In this document: piece by piece, positions 24,176 to 36,314 of the stretch
Numbering within the stretch: position 1 is the first letter of the stretch
Layout of the letters: every line of letters starts with the position of its first letter
Assembly (NCBI GenBank): GCA_030159075.1
Contig: BROG01000137.1
Span: 186,001 to 250,000, forward strand
From: Atrina japonica
Taxonomy: Eukaryota > Mollusca > Bivalvia > Pterioida > Pinnidae
Length of the DNA stretch: 64,000 nt
Direction: 5' to 3'
Position numbers and translations under genes: made by a program
Notes under the pieces: generated by a model
Databases searched by the model: none
What the model was told of the DNA's origin: nothing
The model's input: the letters and a program-made list of their open reading frames with translations, nothing else

Positions 24176-24521
24176 AAAGACTTAATGGAGCTTCCAAGAT
24201 TATTTGTCAGATTCTGATACATTTACTCTCAGGTTAGCAATTAAGGCTTATCTACTCTTTAACTAACTGTCCATTGCTCTCACATTTCTGGTTTACAAAA
24301 CGCATTGAAAAATCCCATTAAATCGGTGAGATATATTGCTGCTGGTGGATTTATAACATAGATATCAAGTCTGTTCATTCGTGTGGCCAGCAGTTTTCCC
24401 CGTTATCATTCCCGAGGGATTGATGTTTTGTTTCGATAAACTGTTACAGCATAAACAGGATATAAAAAAAAAAACAAAAACAAAAACGTAATGTGTCAGG
24501 TATTTGTGATATCATTTGCAA

Positions 24522-24752
24522 ATGGAGAATGACGGGGAAAACTCGGAAGCACTTAGCAAAAAAAGAAGAAAAAAAGAAAATGGTACCACTTCCTCAGTGC
24601 TTTTAACATTAATTTTGTTTGTAGGTTTGCAAAACTTTTTGAAAGAACTAGAAACTAGAAGTACACAAACTGCCTTCACTGGTATTTGTTATCATGTCAC
24701 AGGAATATCAGAGAGTATTATGCCTCAACTTCAAAGGAATTTGGGTTTTTGA
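24522..24752 (+). CDS. Low-confidence small ORF with basic N-terminus
   Basis: The ATG at 24522 opens 76 codons to TGA. The product starts MENDGENSEALSKKRRKK, has a short hydrophobic stretch (VLLTLILFVGL) and ends QLQRNLGF. Codon choice looks ordinary, but no family is recognised. A TTTGTTTGTAG inside it could instead be a 3' splice site for the second half. Confidence 0.2.
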   Translation: MENDGENSEALSKKRRKKENGTTSSVLLTLILFVGLQNFLKELETRSTQTAFTGICYHVTGISESIMPQLQRNLGF

Positions 24753-25147
24753 TTTATGGAAATATGGATCCTGAATAATTCAATGTCAATGAGATGTCTA
24801 TACAGGTACCCTTGGGTATAAAAGATAATGTTTAACTCGTACATTGTAGTTTAACTAAATCTCTGTGTATTAAAGTTACTCTCGCAGTCCACAAAATAAC
24901 ACGGGAGCGATTGTTCAGTCGTTACGTGGAGGTTACGACAAATACAAATCATGTAAACTACTTTTCATTCTGGATGATTTCATTTTTAAGCCTTCATTAT
25001 TACTATCGTAACCTGCAAGTTATGGTCATTCCTTATAGCGTGACCTGTAAATGGGTAACGACGATTTCTGTTATTTTGTGGCCTGCCTTGGGTGTTACAG
25101 ATAATGCTCAACTTTTTGTTCAACCAATAATGTTTGTCAATTTCAGT

Positions 25148-25290
25148 GTGGAAGGCCAGTGGTCTCTTCCTGGGTACATTGTAACTGGTTTTTTTCCCTC
25201 CATCGTTAAAAACTGGCTGCCACCATTTTACTGAAAAATTGTTGAGTGTGGTGTTAAACACAAAGTAAACAAACAAACAAACAAACAATT
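25148..25290 (+). mobile_element. SINE family B, 5'-truncated, with intact tail
   Basis: Body GAAGGCCAGTGGTCTCTTCC, AAAACTGGCTGCCACCATTT and tail TTGTTGAGTGTGGTGTTAAACAC, followed by an (ACAA)n run. Confidence 0.75.
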
Positions 25291-25319
25291 TCAAAGGGAT
25301 TTATAAGGTGAAACTAAAC

Positions 25320-25565
25320 ATCCGAGGCCGATTGGTTGGAGCATCTTGCTTTGAACCATGAAGTCTCTCACTTCAGGTCAGCACAGGTTTGAGCACCCTG
25401 TAACCTAGGTGATTTTTGTGAGTTTGATCTTTAAGTTTGCCAGTCTACTTTCAGAAGGTCGGTGGTCTCTTCCGGTGTACACTATAAACGGGTTCTCTCC
25501 TCCACAATTGAAAACTGGACATCACCATATGTCTGAAAAATTGTTGAGTGTGCTTTAAAACACTA
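25320..25565 (+). mobile_element. SINE family B, near full length
   Basis: Head GAGGCCGATTGGTTGGAGCA, ACCATGAAGTCTCTCACTTC; body GGTGGTCTCTTCCGGTGTAC; end TTGTTGAGTGTGCTTTAAAACAC. It starts 30 bases after the previous copy in the same orientation, so the two arrived separately or as a dimer. Confidence 0.75.
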
Positions 25566-26807
25566 TGCAAAATTCAAAAAAAATTCCTGATGTTTTTAAA
25601 TGCAATATTTAGATTCTGTAGTTTACAAATCATTAACTGTTGCTATCATTTCTTCCACTGGCCAAGACAAACAGATCAAAAACTATATATTCCCCCCTCC
25701 TTCCCCCTACTGCTTTATTATCTTTGATCTTAGGGTATGATTGGTTATGTTCAGAAGAAGCTTCTAGTACCGATACTGCTCTAGGAATAAACAAATTTAA
25801 ATTGACAGATTAACAATGTTTTGACTATTTCTGTTTTCCCTTACCCTTATTTATAATAAAAATCGAGTGTTCTTTGTCCATTTTATTCTCCTCCCTTCCC
25901 AATGGAAGGTCTATCGGCATATTGTGTTCAGTCCATCTCTTTGTCTGTTTGCAACGTTCTGTCAAATACATGTACCAACTTTGGTATGGTGCTTCACATG
26001 TTTATATCACAGAAACAAGAGGACAATATTTAACAATATTTGCCAGAATTATGGGACTTTGAAAATCTTTATGAATGAATTGAGTTAGCTCTCAGGGCAC
26101 AAGTATTTCTCTCACTTGCTACCAATAGGTCCACAAAAATCAGATGTTAGGGTAAATGTTATCTCACCCTGTAGACAAGCTTCAAAGTCTTAAAATTTTT
26201 GTGCACTTGAATTAAGATTTCACCATCATTCCCTCAAATTGGTGTTACATCATATTATTCTCTTGTACATCTTGTTTCGTGTGTCTCAAAATTCAATATG
26301 AAATCCTCTTTATATCTTTTGATTCTGATATGCTAGCTGATGCAAATAGAGTGATTGTCACCAAAATTTTCCATATTTTATGATATTCAATTTTTTACTT
26401 CTTATCATAAATATTTTAGAATGTCGATATTAACATTATAAAAGATAATACTCTCAGTTACACAATAATCAATTAAGCAGCTATCATTTCTACCTGAATT
26501 GTTTTTACGAGTAGAAAGGTAAACTAAATTATAATCGCAAGGCTCTATCTAGTCTGTTCAGATAAGATAAATTATTAAAAGAAAATCATTATGATGCCGA
26601 ACACACACACAAAAAAATAAGTTGATGATTGACATATTTAAATGCCATGTTCCAGTCTTTGACCTATTTAGATGGGATATTTGAATCATGAAATATTTTT
26701 TGGATCTATTTTGATGAAATATTTCATTCATCATTTCGTCTTTCATGCACTTAAATGCAATGTTCTAATCATATTGACTATGTGATCCCGGGTGTTTTGA
26801 ACATTGC

Positions 26808-26912
26808 GATTTTAAATCCTTTCATCCCTGGCTATCTGAGTGGAATGCTCTATTCTATGGTTTAAGACCAGTCTATTATGGTATGTAGGGTTGACAGGGT
26901 TAAACCATGAAG
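26808..26912. mobile_element. AACCCT-ended MITE (AGACCAGTCTATTAT family)
   Basis: CCTTTCATCCCTGGCTATC at left and GTAGGGTTGACAGGGTTAAA at right are inverted; inner AGACCAGTCTATTATGG. Related pieces: 31090-31190, 43095-43125, 52630-52680. Confidence 0.6.
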
Positions 26913-27110
26913 TCTCTCACTTCTGGTCAATGTGGGTTCGAGTTCAGCTGGAGCCAAAACTGATTTTTGTGAGAAAGTTAGCCAGTTTACATGCGGAAGG
27001 CTGGTGGTCTCTTCTAGGGTACATTGTAACCCGGTTCTCTCCTCCACCAGTAAAAACTGGCGGCCATGAAATATTTGAAAAGTTGTTGAATGTGATGTAA
27101 AACACTTATT
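26895..27110 (+). mobile_element. SINE family B, inserted in or fused to an AACCCT-type MITE
   Basis: ACCATGAAGTCTCTCACTTC, GGGTTCGAGTTCAGC (B-box-like), GGTGGTCTCTTCTAGGGTAC and the tail ATGTGATGTAAAACAC. The head joins a TAGGGTTGACAGGGTTAAA end of another repeat. Confidence 0.7.
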
Positions 27111-27139
27111 TATATTTTTTGTTTTATGGGGACTGTCTT

Positions 27140-27315
27140 TAGTCATTGATTTATAGAAGAGTCCATTGTTTTTCAGGGGTTGATGAGTTACCATAATAGC
27201 TGAAGGTACAGTAACACAAATTAATAATTATCTGTCACCTGAAGCACAATGGACTCTACTGTAAAGCAATGACTTAGACCAACAGTCCAAATGTGTCTTT
27301 AAGGGTAAATGAGTA
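27140..27315. mobile_element. Two family-T MITE relics facing each other
   Basis: 27140-27190 is the right half (AGTCCATTGTTTTTCAGGGG, GATGAGTTA); 27238-27315 is a second copy in opposite orientation (CACAATGGACTCTACTG ... AGGGTAAATGAGTAA). Confidence 0.6.
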
Positions 27316-27712
27316 AACATAGCACACCTACTGTGAGATGGTCTAAGCCTCACTGGAAAGATCTTAAGGGGCCCCATTTTTATCACAAAGACGTTAGGTC
27401 TTGAGTCATTATTATTTGATTGACCTTAAAAATACATAGATCTTTTTTACAAGTGCTTTTCTGTGGTAACTCAAATCTTAAGGCATATTCACGTATTTTC
27501 AAACTATGTAATACCATTGGTTGTTTATGCATAAACTTATCAGCTTTATATACAAGGATGAATTTATAATGACACTTCTAATAATAACTTGGGTCTACAC
27601 ACTGTCTCTGGTTAGCCATAATGAGAGGATCTAATTGGTTATAAATAAGAAATTGTAATTCTTTGTAATATGGTTGTAAGTCATAAGCCCTAGGACCTTT
27701 TTTTGTAAAACA

Positions 27713-28068
27713 GGGCCTAAAGTCACCAGATTTACTCAAATGTACTCCAGCTCAGATTTTATCTTAATATAATTATTATATAATGGTTTGTAAAACTTTT
27801 TGGTTTGAGTGATTAGGAAACATATTTTTTTTTTTTTCATCATTTACATAAAAAAAACGTGGAAAAAGATACGTTGAGTATTGTGCTCAAAATTTGAATA
27901 CGTACTCCAACAAATTTTTAAAAAGTTTTCTTCAAATGAGCAATGACTTTCACCATTATTTACAATTGTACACCAACAGTATACACAGAGTAGATTTTGC
28001 ATCTTTTTACCTTAAAATCATGAAACATTAGTTGAGCTCCTGAGTACATTTGGTGACCTTGGGCCAAG
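27713..28068. mobile_element. 356-base element with GGGCCTAAAGTCACC ends
   Basis: Left GGGCCTAAAGTCACCAGATT plus TACTCAAATGTACTCC and right GAGTACATTTGGTGACC plus TTGGGCC are inverted. A half copy lies near 53050-53100 (AAACTTAGTTGAGCAGTAAA, TTGGTGACTTCCGGCCC). Confidence 0.6.
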
Positions 28069-31000
28069 GCCGTTGGAGGCTGGAATCTGCACCCACTAAC
28101 TTACATGGTTAACACTGTGGCTACTGACCCACAACATCTTTGTCAGCAAAATAGATGTGTGAGATTGATTCAACAGACTTTTAATAAATTTCCATTAAGT
28201 TATCTATTTTACCTGTAATACTTACCTTTTGTTATCTACCTGATTTACCTACCTGTAACCAGCACCTCATAATGACTAAATGATTTAACATTCTGATCGT
28301 TCAGCCCAGTGAGAAAGTTTTACACAGTTTTTCTTTTCTTTTTTCATCTGTATGCTGTAACTGCATTATTATCACCTTACTAGTTACAAATTTTAAAATG
28401 TTTCTCTCGTTACGAATGTAATCGAAGTAAATTAAATTTGTGATGCATCCTGATGATATAAATTGATTTAAATTAGACATTTAGAAAAAAAATATTCATC
28501 GTATTGAATAAGGTAAAAAAAAAAACCTAAGGCGGGCAGTTCTTTTCAACAGTATTGTTTACCAGGTTAACGAAAAACATTGCTGTCATGGGCAAGAAGA
28601 GTAGCACAGGAGAATTTTGTTTCGCATGCAGCATTGATTTTTTTTCATATCTTTTTAGTTCCTGTGTTAGACTTAGAGTTATTACAATCACGTCTTTATA
28701 CTGCTAATAGTAGTAGTTGTAGTATAGACCCAACTGCTAGAGTATCGTACAGCCTGTCGGAGTATCATTATTGTTTTTGTAATGTAGGCTTATATATCTT
28801 CTTGTTTTGAAAACACCGGGGGAAAATGTCAAATGGAATTAACTCTACAAAAGAAACACAATCAAGTGACACATAACTATATTTGGGAAATACAGTGTGT
28901 TACATCGTGTATAAATATAGCAGCACAAGGATTCTGGCATTCAAGAAATCTGTTTCAGAAGAAATCAATAGTTCTCTGCTACTTCGACTGGTGTTATTAA
29001 GTGGATTTGAAGAATGATTCAAAATTATCACAGCTGCGTCAACTAATAGTATTTCATTATAACTTTCTCTTGGATGCCGAGCCATAATTGTCCATGTGGG
29101 AACATTTTGACACGCCAAAAATAAGTTGTTGTCATTGTTGTTGTTGACATACAAAAAAAAAAACTGTCTGAAAATTGTAAAATATTAAAAGTGAAATTGA
29201 ATATTTCTTCAAGTCACAAATGTTGAACAGGAAGTATCTTTATTTTTAAAAGTAAATAACACCGGTGCTGTGTGTACACACTAAATGGACAACAGTTCTT
29301 TTGTGATAATAATCATCCATGAATGCAAAATAAAAAGATACCAGATCTTCAATACATTTCAGCAATATTACGTCAGTTAACAAAGAATATGTGTACATAA
29401 TACATTTTAGTGTAACTTTAAATTTTGTGTCAATGGATCAGATTCTAAAGAAGGCGTATCTAAAGTTTGATGATTTGAAAATAGCTGTCGGAGTTCTGTA
29501 ACTGTTAAAATAAACTCCTATACAACATAGATAATAAATATTTCCTGAGTGTGAATTTGTTGAAAGATGGATTTTGTTTTTCCGCTAATTCCATATAGCA
29601 TACACATGATCATTGACGGAGGATTCATAAAATGAACAAAGAATCGGTTGTATTATGTGGATTACAAGATTTTACATATACTAGTGTGAGAATTATAAGA
29701 TGTTATACAGAAAAAAAGAGTCTTAATTCTTCTTGTCAACAGGACGCAATTTATCGGTGTATTAAATCTTTAATTATAAGGGTATAAATGACGGACAGCC
29801 AGGATAGAGATGTATGTTGTGTAATCTAAATGTGTTACAGTGTGTAGCATTTCGTATTAACAGTGGAATGGAATACTGGTAATTAAGGGTTATCAATATC
29901 TCTACGAGCCATTGTAATGAAATCTATATTGGCTAGAGAAGAGGTAGGTATTTGCTCAGGTAATGAAGCTTGTGAGTTTTGAGAGAAAATGTTCAGATAG
30001 AATCGTAAGGTTATGATTTTTAGAATGACTTATTAGATTATTATTATGACATCCTTTGGCGTCTGTTGTCATTTGTCACAAAATACCAGTATTCAAATTT
30101 TGATAAATATATAAGGTCTGAAACATGTTTAATTGACCTTTTATATTGGGTTTAGGGATAGTTTATATTCAACAAACAGAACAGATATGTGATGATGATG
30201 ATTGGAGTTGATTTAACGTGCGGCGTGACTACTCAAAGCCCTTGCCACACGCCGGTGCTACCCCTGTAGCTCCGGAGAGGCTCCTTGTGTTTAACGTGCA
30301 ACCATGATGGAATTTGTTACACATGAACAGATATGTCTACTATGGGAAAGATTAAATGCTAGGGTGTTTCGAAACATTTTTCTTATTTTTATTTTGTTTC
30401 TTCAAAAGTAAAAATTTTTTTAAAATTTATGTTCTCTTTAAACATGCAAGCCTGATTAATGATGAATTATTTTCCCATTGATCAAAATATTTTAAAATGA
30501 TTTGCAGGGTCAGTTATTATGGTGAGAACTTCTAAATACAGAACCAACCAAAATTAAGGACTTCTCCCATCAAAATCTGGTTATTGTATAAACATTTCTT
30601 AAGGCAGATCGTGTGGTAGAAAAAAATTATATTCAAATGAAAAGATTTTTTAATTAGTCACTTTTGCAGAAATCTAGATTTCCTAAATAATTCTGTATAT
30701 TTATCATTCAGTAAAAAAAGGCATTTTGGATGTGGAATTATTTTTAGGTGCACACTGTAGATATAGAGAAAACAAAATTTTATTTTAACAATTTGAAAAC
30801 TACACACAAAATAAATTATAATGATTAATTCATTATCTGGCCCTTTGAATTTTTTCTAAAAAAAATGGTAATTTTAGGTAACTAAGGTATACCTAGTGTT
30901 ATTTGGTAATTTGGCTATTATTTTAAAATCAAAATTGTTAGAAACATTTTATCAACAAAAACTAAATGCCACACAAGGCAGACATTTATTTTCAAAGGGA

Positions 31001-31089
31001 TAGTCAGTTGACTTTTACAACAACAATAACAATTACTTTTGTTTAGTAACTTGGATCAAATGAATGATACATGATTGATAGAAACTTTA
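28069..31089. other. About 3 kb without recognised genes; longest repeat-poor stretch
   Basis: Only the short 30195-30312 fragment stands out. Frames at 28580 and 28900 have no recognisable motif. Low repeat density could mean older or constrained DNA. Confidence 0.4.
30195..30312. repeat. GC-rich repeat fragment, unclassified
   Basis: A short GC-rich island (CGTGCGGCGTGACTACTCAA, CACACGCCGGTGCTACCCC) bordered by TTTAACGTGC at both ends. It is probably a SINE-like fragment. Confidence 0.35.
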
Positions 31090-31190
31090 GTTCTTAGCCC
31101 TGTCACCCCTATGTAGTTTAATAGTATGCTCTTTTCTATTGTATTGGGCTAGTCTTTTATGGTTTGTTAGGGTTGAAAGGATTAAGAGCT
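31090..31190. mobile_element. AACCCT-ended MITE, second copy
   Basis: TTAGCCCTGTCACCCCTATG and TTAGGGTTGAAAGGATTAAG are inverted ends; the inner part has GGGCTAGTCTTTTATGG. Confidence 0.55.
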
Positions 31191-31264
31191 GCCTGCCACC
31201 TTAATGTTGAATGTCTTTAAGAACATAACAGATGGTAATTATAAATCTAAAACTTACATTATAT

Positions 31265-32165
31265 CAGTGTTCAATCTAGGACCATGAACAAGGGGGCCAG
31301 ATGGGCCCATGCTATTAAAATCAGGGGGCCATTTTCAAAAAGAAGGGGCCATAACATATAAAGAAAAACTGACCAGTTGTGATGAGTTTAAAGTTTACTG
31401 TAACCATCATAACTTTCCATGTACATTGTTCACCAATATACAAAAATTGGTACATCTTGTCGTGAAGGGATTTACCTTTTTAAATTTTATGCATACACTA
31501 CAGTTCACGGTACAAGATTTGTCATCATAAGTCAACCAGCTTTTAAAACGTTCGTCGTGTAACCACTGATTTTGAAACTTTCGTTTCTGATTCTGATTTT
31601 TCTGCTGTTTTTTTCACTTGATGACGAGCTTGGGTTGTTTTGAATATCATTTCGAGTTTTTTTAGAACTCTGGGTGACTGAGAAAAAGTCCGATATTCTC
31701 TTCATGTTTTTAAATTTTGACAGAGAAAAACGTCGTCTGCACATGGCCACAGCACATAATACGCTTGACAGCATATAGCAGACCTTAAGCGTTTGGCAGA
31801 CTCTGACACTGAAGCCTCGTTTTAACTAATAACTCCAGGCAGTTACTTCCGGCTATGTGGTTCGCTCAAGACTATCCATAACCCAAATAATTCAGTCGTT
31901 ATATTCCGTTTACTTCGATCACTGCATTAATCTATCGTAGTATGGAGATAATCGGAAACGGAGCGGGCTTGAATTATTCGCGTTAGACTATCCACGATGT
32001 TACATTTCAAGGTATTATTTCAGCTTATACGCGGACATTTAATTGAAATAAAGTTATCACTTGGAAGATTAGCATTGCGCCCGAGTGGCCCATCATTGAA
32101 TTTTAATTGCGCCATGTCTGATTTCAGCGGGCCATTGACGCAATGGCGCGGCCTAGATTGAACAC
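31265..32165. mobile_element. hAT-like transposon, internally deleted
   Basis: CAGTGTTCAATCTAGG (31265-31280) and CCTAGATTGAACACTG (right end) form perfect 16-base terminal inverted repeats of hAT style (CAGTGTT...). Both flanks show TTATAT, a 6-base direct repeat; hAT elements normally duplicate 8 bases. Longer arms carry GGGGCCA/TGGCCC motifs. It holds a minus-strand transposase remnant. Confidence 0.75.
31532..31705 (-). pseudogene. N-terminal remnant of a hAT transposase (ZMYM/TTF-type style)
   Basis: On the minus strand an ATG at 31705 opens 57 residues beginning MKRISDFFSV, then a Ser/Lys-rich stretch (NPSSSSSEKNSRK), then a stop. Many hAT transposases with a TTF-type zinc finger start with Met-Lys-Arg-x-x-x-x-Phe-Phe followed by a Ser-rich linker. 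The zinc finger, DDE core and dimerisation domain are absent, so the element cannot move by itself. The assignment rests on this short motif plus the terminal repeats. Confidence 0.5.
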
Positions 32166-32279
32166 TGTTATATTAGATATTATACATTGTATGTGATTAA
32201 GTCTTTGCTACAGAATTCTTAATTTTTCATATGCTTTCTAGTGGTTATTGAATTATTTTCATATATATTGTAAATAGAG

Positions 32280-33600
32280 GTATGACAGGTCAGAAGGGGA
32301 TGTCTTTGTGACTCAGGGTGGGGGGGCAGGTCATCAGGGAATGTCTTTGACTTTAGACCCAGGAGGAGGAGTGTTACAGGTCAGTGGGGGTGTCTTTGAT
32401 TTTAGTCTCAGGGGAGGGGTGTGACAGGTTAGCAGGGGATGTCTTTGTGACTCAGGGTGGGGGGGGCAGGTCATCAGGGAATGTCTTTGACTTTAGACCC
32501 AGGAGGAGGAGTGTTACAGGTCAGTGGGGGTGTCTTTGATTTTAGTCTCAGGGGAGGGGTGTGACAGGTCAGCAGGGGATGTCTTTGACTGTAAACTTAT
32601 GGGAGGGGTTGTGATAGGTCAACAGGGGATGTCTTTGACTGTAAACTTAGGGAAGGGTTGTGATAGGTCAACAGGGGATGTCTATGACTGGAAACTTAGG
32701 GGAGGGGTGTGACAGGTCAACAGGGGATGTCTATGACTGTAAACTTAGGGGAGGGGTGTGACAGGTCAGCAGGGGATGTCTTTGACTGTAAACTTAGGGG
32801 AGGGGTGTGACAGGTCAGCAGGGGATGTCTTTGACTGTAAACTTAGGGGAGGGGTGTGACAGGTCAGCAGGGGATGTCTTTGACTGGAAACTTAGGGGAG
32901 GGGTGTGACAGGTCAGCAGGGGATGTCTTTGACAGGAAACTTAGGGGAGGGGTGTGACAGGTCAGCAGGGGATGTCTTTGACTGTAGACTCAGGGGGTGG
33001 GATGTGACAGGTCAGTGGGGTATCTTTGACTATAGACTCAAGGGAGGGATGTGGCAGGTCAGTGGGGGTGTCTTTGACTGTAGACTCAGGGGGTGGGATG
33101 TGACAGGTCAGTGGGGTATCTTTGACTATAGACTCAAGGGAGGGATGTGGCAGGTCAGTGGGGGTGTCTTTGACTGTAGACTTAGGGGATGGGATGTGAC
33201 AGGTCAGCGGGGGATGTCTTTGACTGTAGACTCAGGGGGTGGGATGTGACAGGTCAGTGGGGTATCTTTGACTATAGACTCAAGGGAGGGATGTGACAGG
33301 TCAGTGGGGTATCTTTGACTATAGACTCAAGGGAGGGATGTGGCAGGTCAGTGGGGGTGTCTTTGACTGTAGACTCAGGGGGTGGGATGTGGCAGGTCAG
33401 CTGGGATGTCTTTGACTGTAAACTCGGGGAGAGGGATGTGACAGATCAGCAGGGATGTCTTTGACTGTAAACTCGGGGAGAGGGATGTGACAGATCAGCA
33501 GGGATGTCTTTGACTGTAGACCCAGGAGGAGAGGTGTCACAGGTTTCCAGGTATGTCTTTAACTATAATCTGTGGTCAGGTCTTACAGGTTAGCAGGAGT
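32280..33600. repeat. 49-base satellite, subfamily A (G-rich)
   Basis: Unit parts GGGGAGGGGTGTGACAGGTC, AGCAGGGGATGTCTTTGACT, GTAAACTTA. The + strand carries long G runs. A roughly 100-base higher-order dimer occurs at 32990-33360 (GGGGGTGGGATGTGAC alternating with AAGGGAGGGATGTGG). ORFs here are repeat translations. Confidence 0.97.
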
Positions 33601-34930
33601 TATATTTGACTGTAGACCGTAGTCTGGTGTGATAGGTCAGCAGGGTTTATATATTTGACTGTAGACTATAGTCATGTGTGATAGGTCAGCAGGGGTTATA
33701 TATTTGACTGTAGACTATAGTCAGGTGTGATAGGTCAGCAGGGGTTATATATTTGACTGTAGACTATAGTCAGGTGTGATAGGTCAGCAGGGGTTATATA
33801 TTTGACTGTAGACTATAGTCAGGTGTGATAGGTCAGCAGGGGTTATATTTGACTGTAGACCGTAGTCTGGTGTGATAGGTCAGCAGGGGTTATATTTGAC
33901 TGTAGACTGTAGTCAGGTGTGATAGGTCAGCAGGGGTTATATTTGACTGTAGACTATAGTCAGGTGTGATAGGTCAGCAGGGGTTATATATTTGACTGTA
34001 GACTATAGTCAGGTGTGTTAGGTCAGCAGGGTTATATATAAACTGACTGTAGACTATAGTCAGGTGTGATAGGTCAGCAGGGTTATATATTTGACTATAG
34101 ACTATAGTCAGGTGTGATAGGTCAGCAGGGTTATATATTTGACTGTAGACTATAGTCAGGTGTGATAGGTCAGCAGGGTTATATATTTGACTGTAGACTA
34201 TAGTCAGGTGTGATAGGTCAGCAGGGGTTATATTTGACTGTAGACTGTAGTCAGGTGTGATAGGTCAGCAGGGGTTATATATATTGACTGTAGACTATAG
34301 TCAGGTGTGATAGGTCAGCAGGGGTTATATATTTGACTGTAGATTATAGTCAGTGTGATAGGTGTGATATGGTAGACAGTCAGGAGTTATAGGTCAGCAG
34401 GGGTTGACTGTAGACCGACTATAGTCAGGTGTGATAGGTCAGCAGGGTTATATATTTGACTGTAGACTATAGTCAGCAGTGTGATAGGTCAGCAGGGGTT
34501 ATATATTTGACTGTAGACTATAGTCAGGTGTGATAGGTCAGCAGGGGTTATATATTTGACTGTAGACTATAGTCAGGTGTGATAGGTCAGCAGGGGTTAT
34601 ATATTTGACTGTAGACTATAGTCAGGTGTGATAGGTCAGCAGGGGTTATATATTTGACTGTAGACTATAGTCAGGTGTGATTGGTCAGCAGGAGTTATAT
34701 TTGACTGTAGACTATAGTCAGGTGTGATAGGTCAGCAGGGGTTATATATTTGACTGTAGACTATAGTCAGGTGTGATAGGTCAGCAGGGTTATATATTTG
34801 ACTGTAGACCGTAGTCTGGTGTAATAGGTCAACAGGGGTTATATATTTGACTGTAGATTATAGTCAGGTGTGATAGGTCAGCAGGGGTTATATTTGACTG
34901 TAGACCGTAGTCAGGTGTGATAGGTCAGCA
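33600..34930. repeat. 49-base satellite, subfamily B (TATA-rich)
   Basis: Same 49-base register as subfamily A but with GTGTGATAGGTCAGCAGGGG, TTATATATTTGACTGTAG and the palindrome GACTATAGTC. About 27 units, more uniform than subfamily A. Confidence 0.97.
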
Positions 34931-35365
34931 GGGTATGTCTTTGACGGTAGACTCAGATGGGGGATGTGGAAGGTCAACATGGGATGTCTTTGACTGTAGA
35001 CTAAGGGGAGGGGTGTGACAGGTCAGCAGGAAATGTCATTGACAGACATTGTAGATCCGGGGGAGGGATGTGACAGATCAGCAGGGGTTGTCTTTGACTG
35101 TAGACACATGGGGAAGGATGTGAAAGGTCAGGAGATTTTTTTTCACTGTGGACTCAGGGGGTGTGACAGATCAGCAGGGGTTGTCTTTGACTGTAGACCC
35201 AGGGGGAGGGGTTGTCTGTGACTGTAGATTCTGATAAGAGATCTGACAGGGCATCAGGGGTTGTTTTTGACACCCATTGGGAGGGTATGACAGGTCAGCA
35301 TAGGAAATCTTTGAGTGTAGACTGGTCTTTACCGATTTTATATAGATCAGCAGGGAATGCTTTTT
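34930..35365. repeat. 49-base satellite, subfamily A, degenerate right edge
   Basis: GGTATGTCTTTGACGGTAGA and GGGGAGGGGTGTGACAGGTC return after the B block, decaying to isolated GACTGTAGA and GGTCAGCA motifs. Confidence 0.9.
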
Positions 35366-35508
35366 CCATGACAGCTGATCCCAATGTTGAATTTTTCAGA
35401 AGTTTTGTTCATTTTAACATTGACACCGTTACCACAGTACAAACAAACCTTGTGTAAAAATCACCTTAGTTAGGAGACCACCACACAATTAAGATTGTAA
35501 ATATTCAG

Positions 35509-35652
35509 TACCAGTGGAACCTGTCTTGAGAGACCACCTGACTTATGTTACTGCATCTTGAAAACCACTTGGTTAAATAATCATTCAGGTAAAACCTATT
35601 TTGAGAGATTTCATTGGCCAATGGGGTGGTCTCCTGAGACAAGTTCCACTGA
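35509..35652. mobile_element. pogo-like MITE, CTTGAGAGACCAC subfamily
   Basis: TACCAGTGGAACCTGTCTTG at left and CTGAGACAAGTTCCACTGA at right are inverted. Relatives: 39312-39492, 60935-61005. Confidence 0.75.
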
Positions 35653-35654
35653 AT

Positions 35655-35725
35655 TACCCAGTTCCCAGAATTGAATGGGGAGCTTGTGCTTGGGAGTCAA
35701 TTGCTATACCACTTGACAACAACAA
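35655..35725 (-). repeat. tRNA-like relic, minus strand
   Basis: The reverse complement reads AAGTGGTATAGCAATTGAC (A-box-like), CTCCCAAGC and CATTCAATTCTGGG (B-box-like), suggesting a tRNA(Gly)-type SINE head. It is too diverged to be a working tRNA gene. Confidence 0.35.
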
Positions 35726-35989
35726 GTGGACCATACTTAAGTGAATTGGACCAACAGAATCCCACTTTCAAAGTTCCTATTGACTCCCTTGCCTGCTAAG
35801 CAAGACTACTCTCTTAAATAAAAAAATATATATATTCCGGTAAATTTTAAAGATTTTGATGAATCAGTTGCCCTGAATTTTTTTAAGTAATTAGGTCTCC
35901 CAGGTGAGTGATTCAGGCTCAGAAAAAAATTATATCAATATTTTGTTGCCTTCAATCATTGTCATTTTGTGGTTTGAATATGTTAGGCT

Positions 35990-36236
35990 ATCTTCAGTCG
36001 GCTAAATGAGCAATACGGTAGTCCTCGGTGACATGAATGATTTTTCCAATGTTGCATGAATGAAATATAAATATATTGTCATTAATGGCAAAGGTGAATA
36101 ATGTTATTCCAAGAGAATGGGGAGGATTTACCTTTAATGGTATAGGTGAGTAGAATGATCTTTTCCTGATTGAATGATTAAAGGTTATAGTCAATGGCAA
36201 GGGTGAATAGGACTACCTTCTGTTAAATGTATTGGT

Positions 36237-36314
<78 letters not shown>

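Noticed and set aside
32524..35221. Gly/Asp-rich repeat ORFs (62 to 114 residues)
   Set aside because: Products of the 49-base satellite; frame shifts every unit, no start context.
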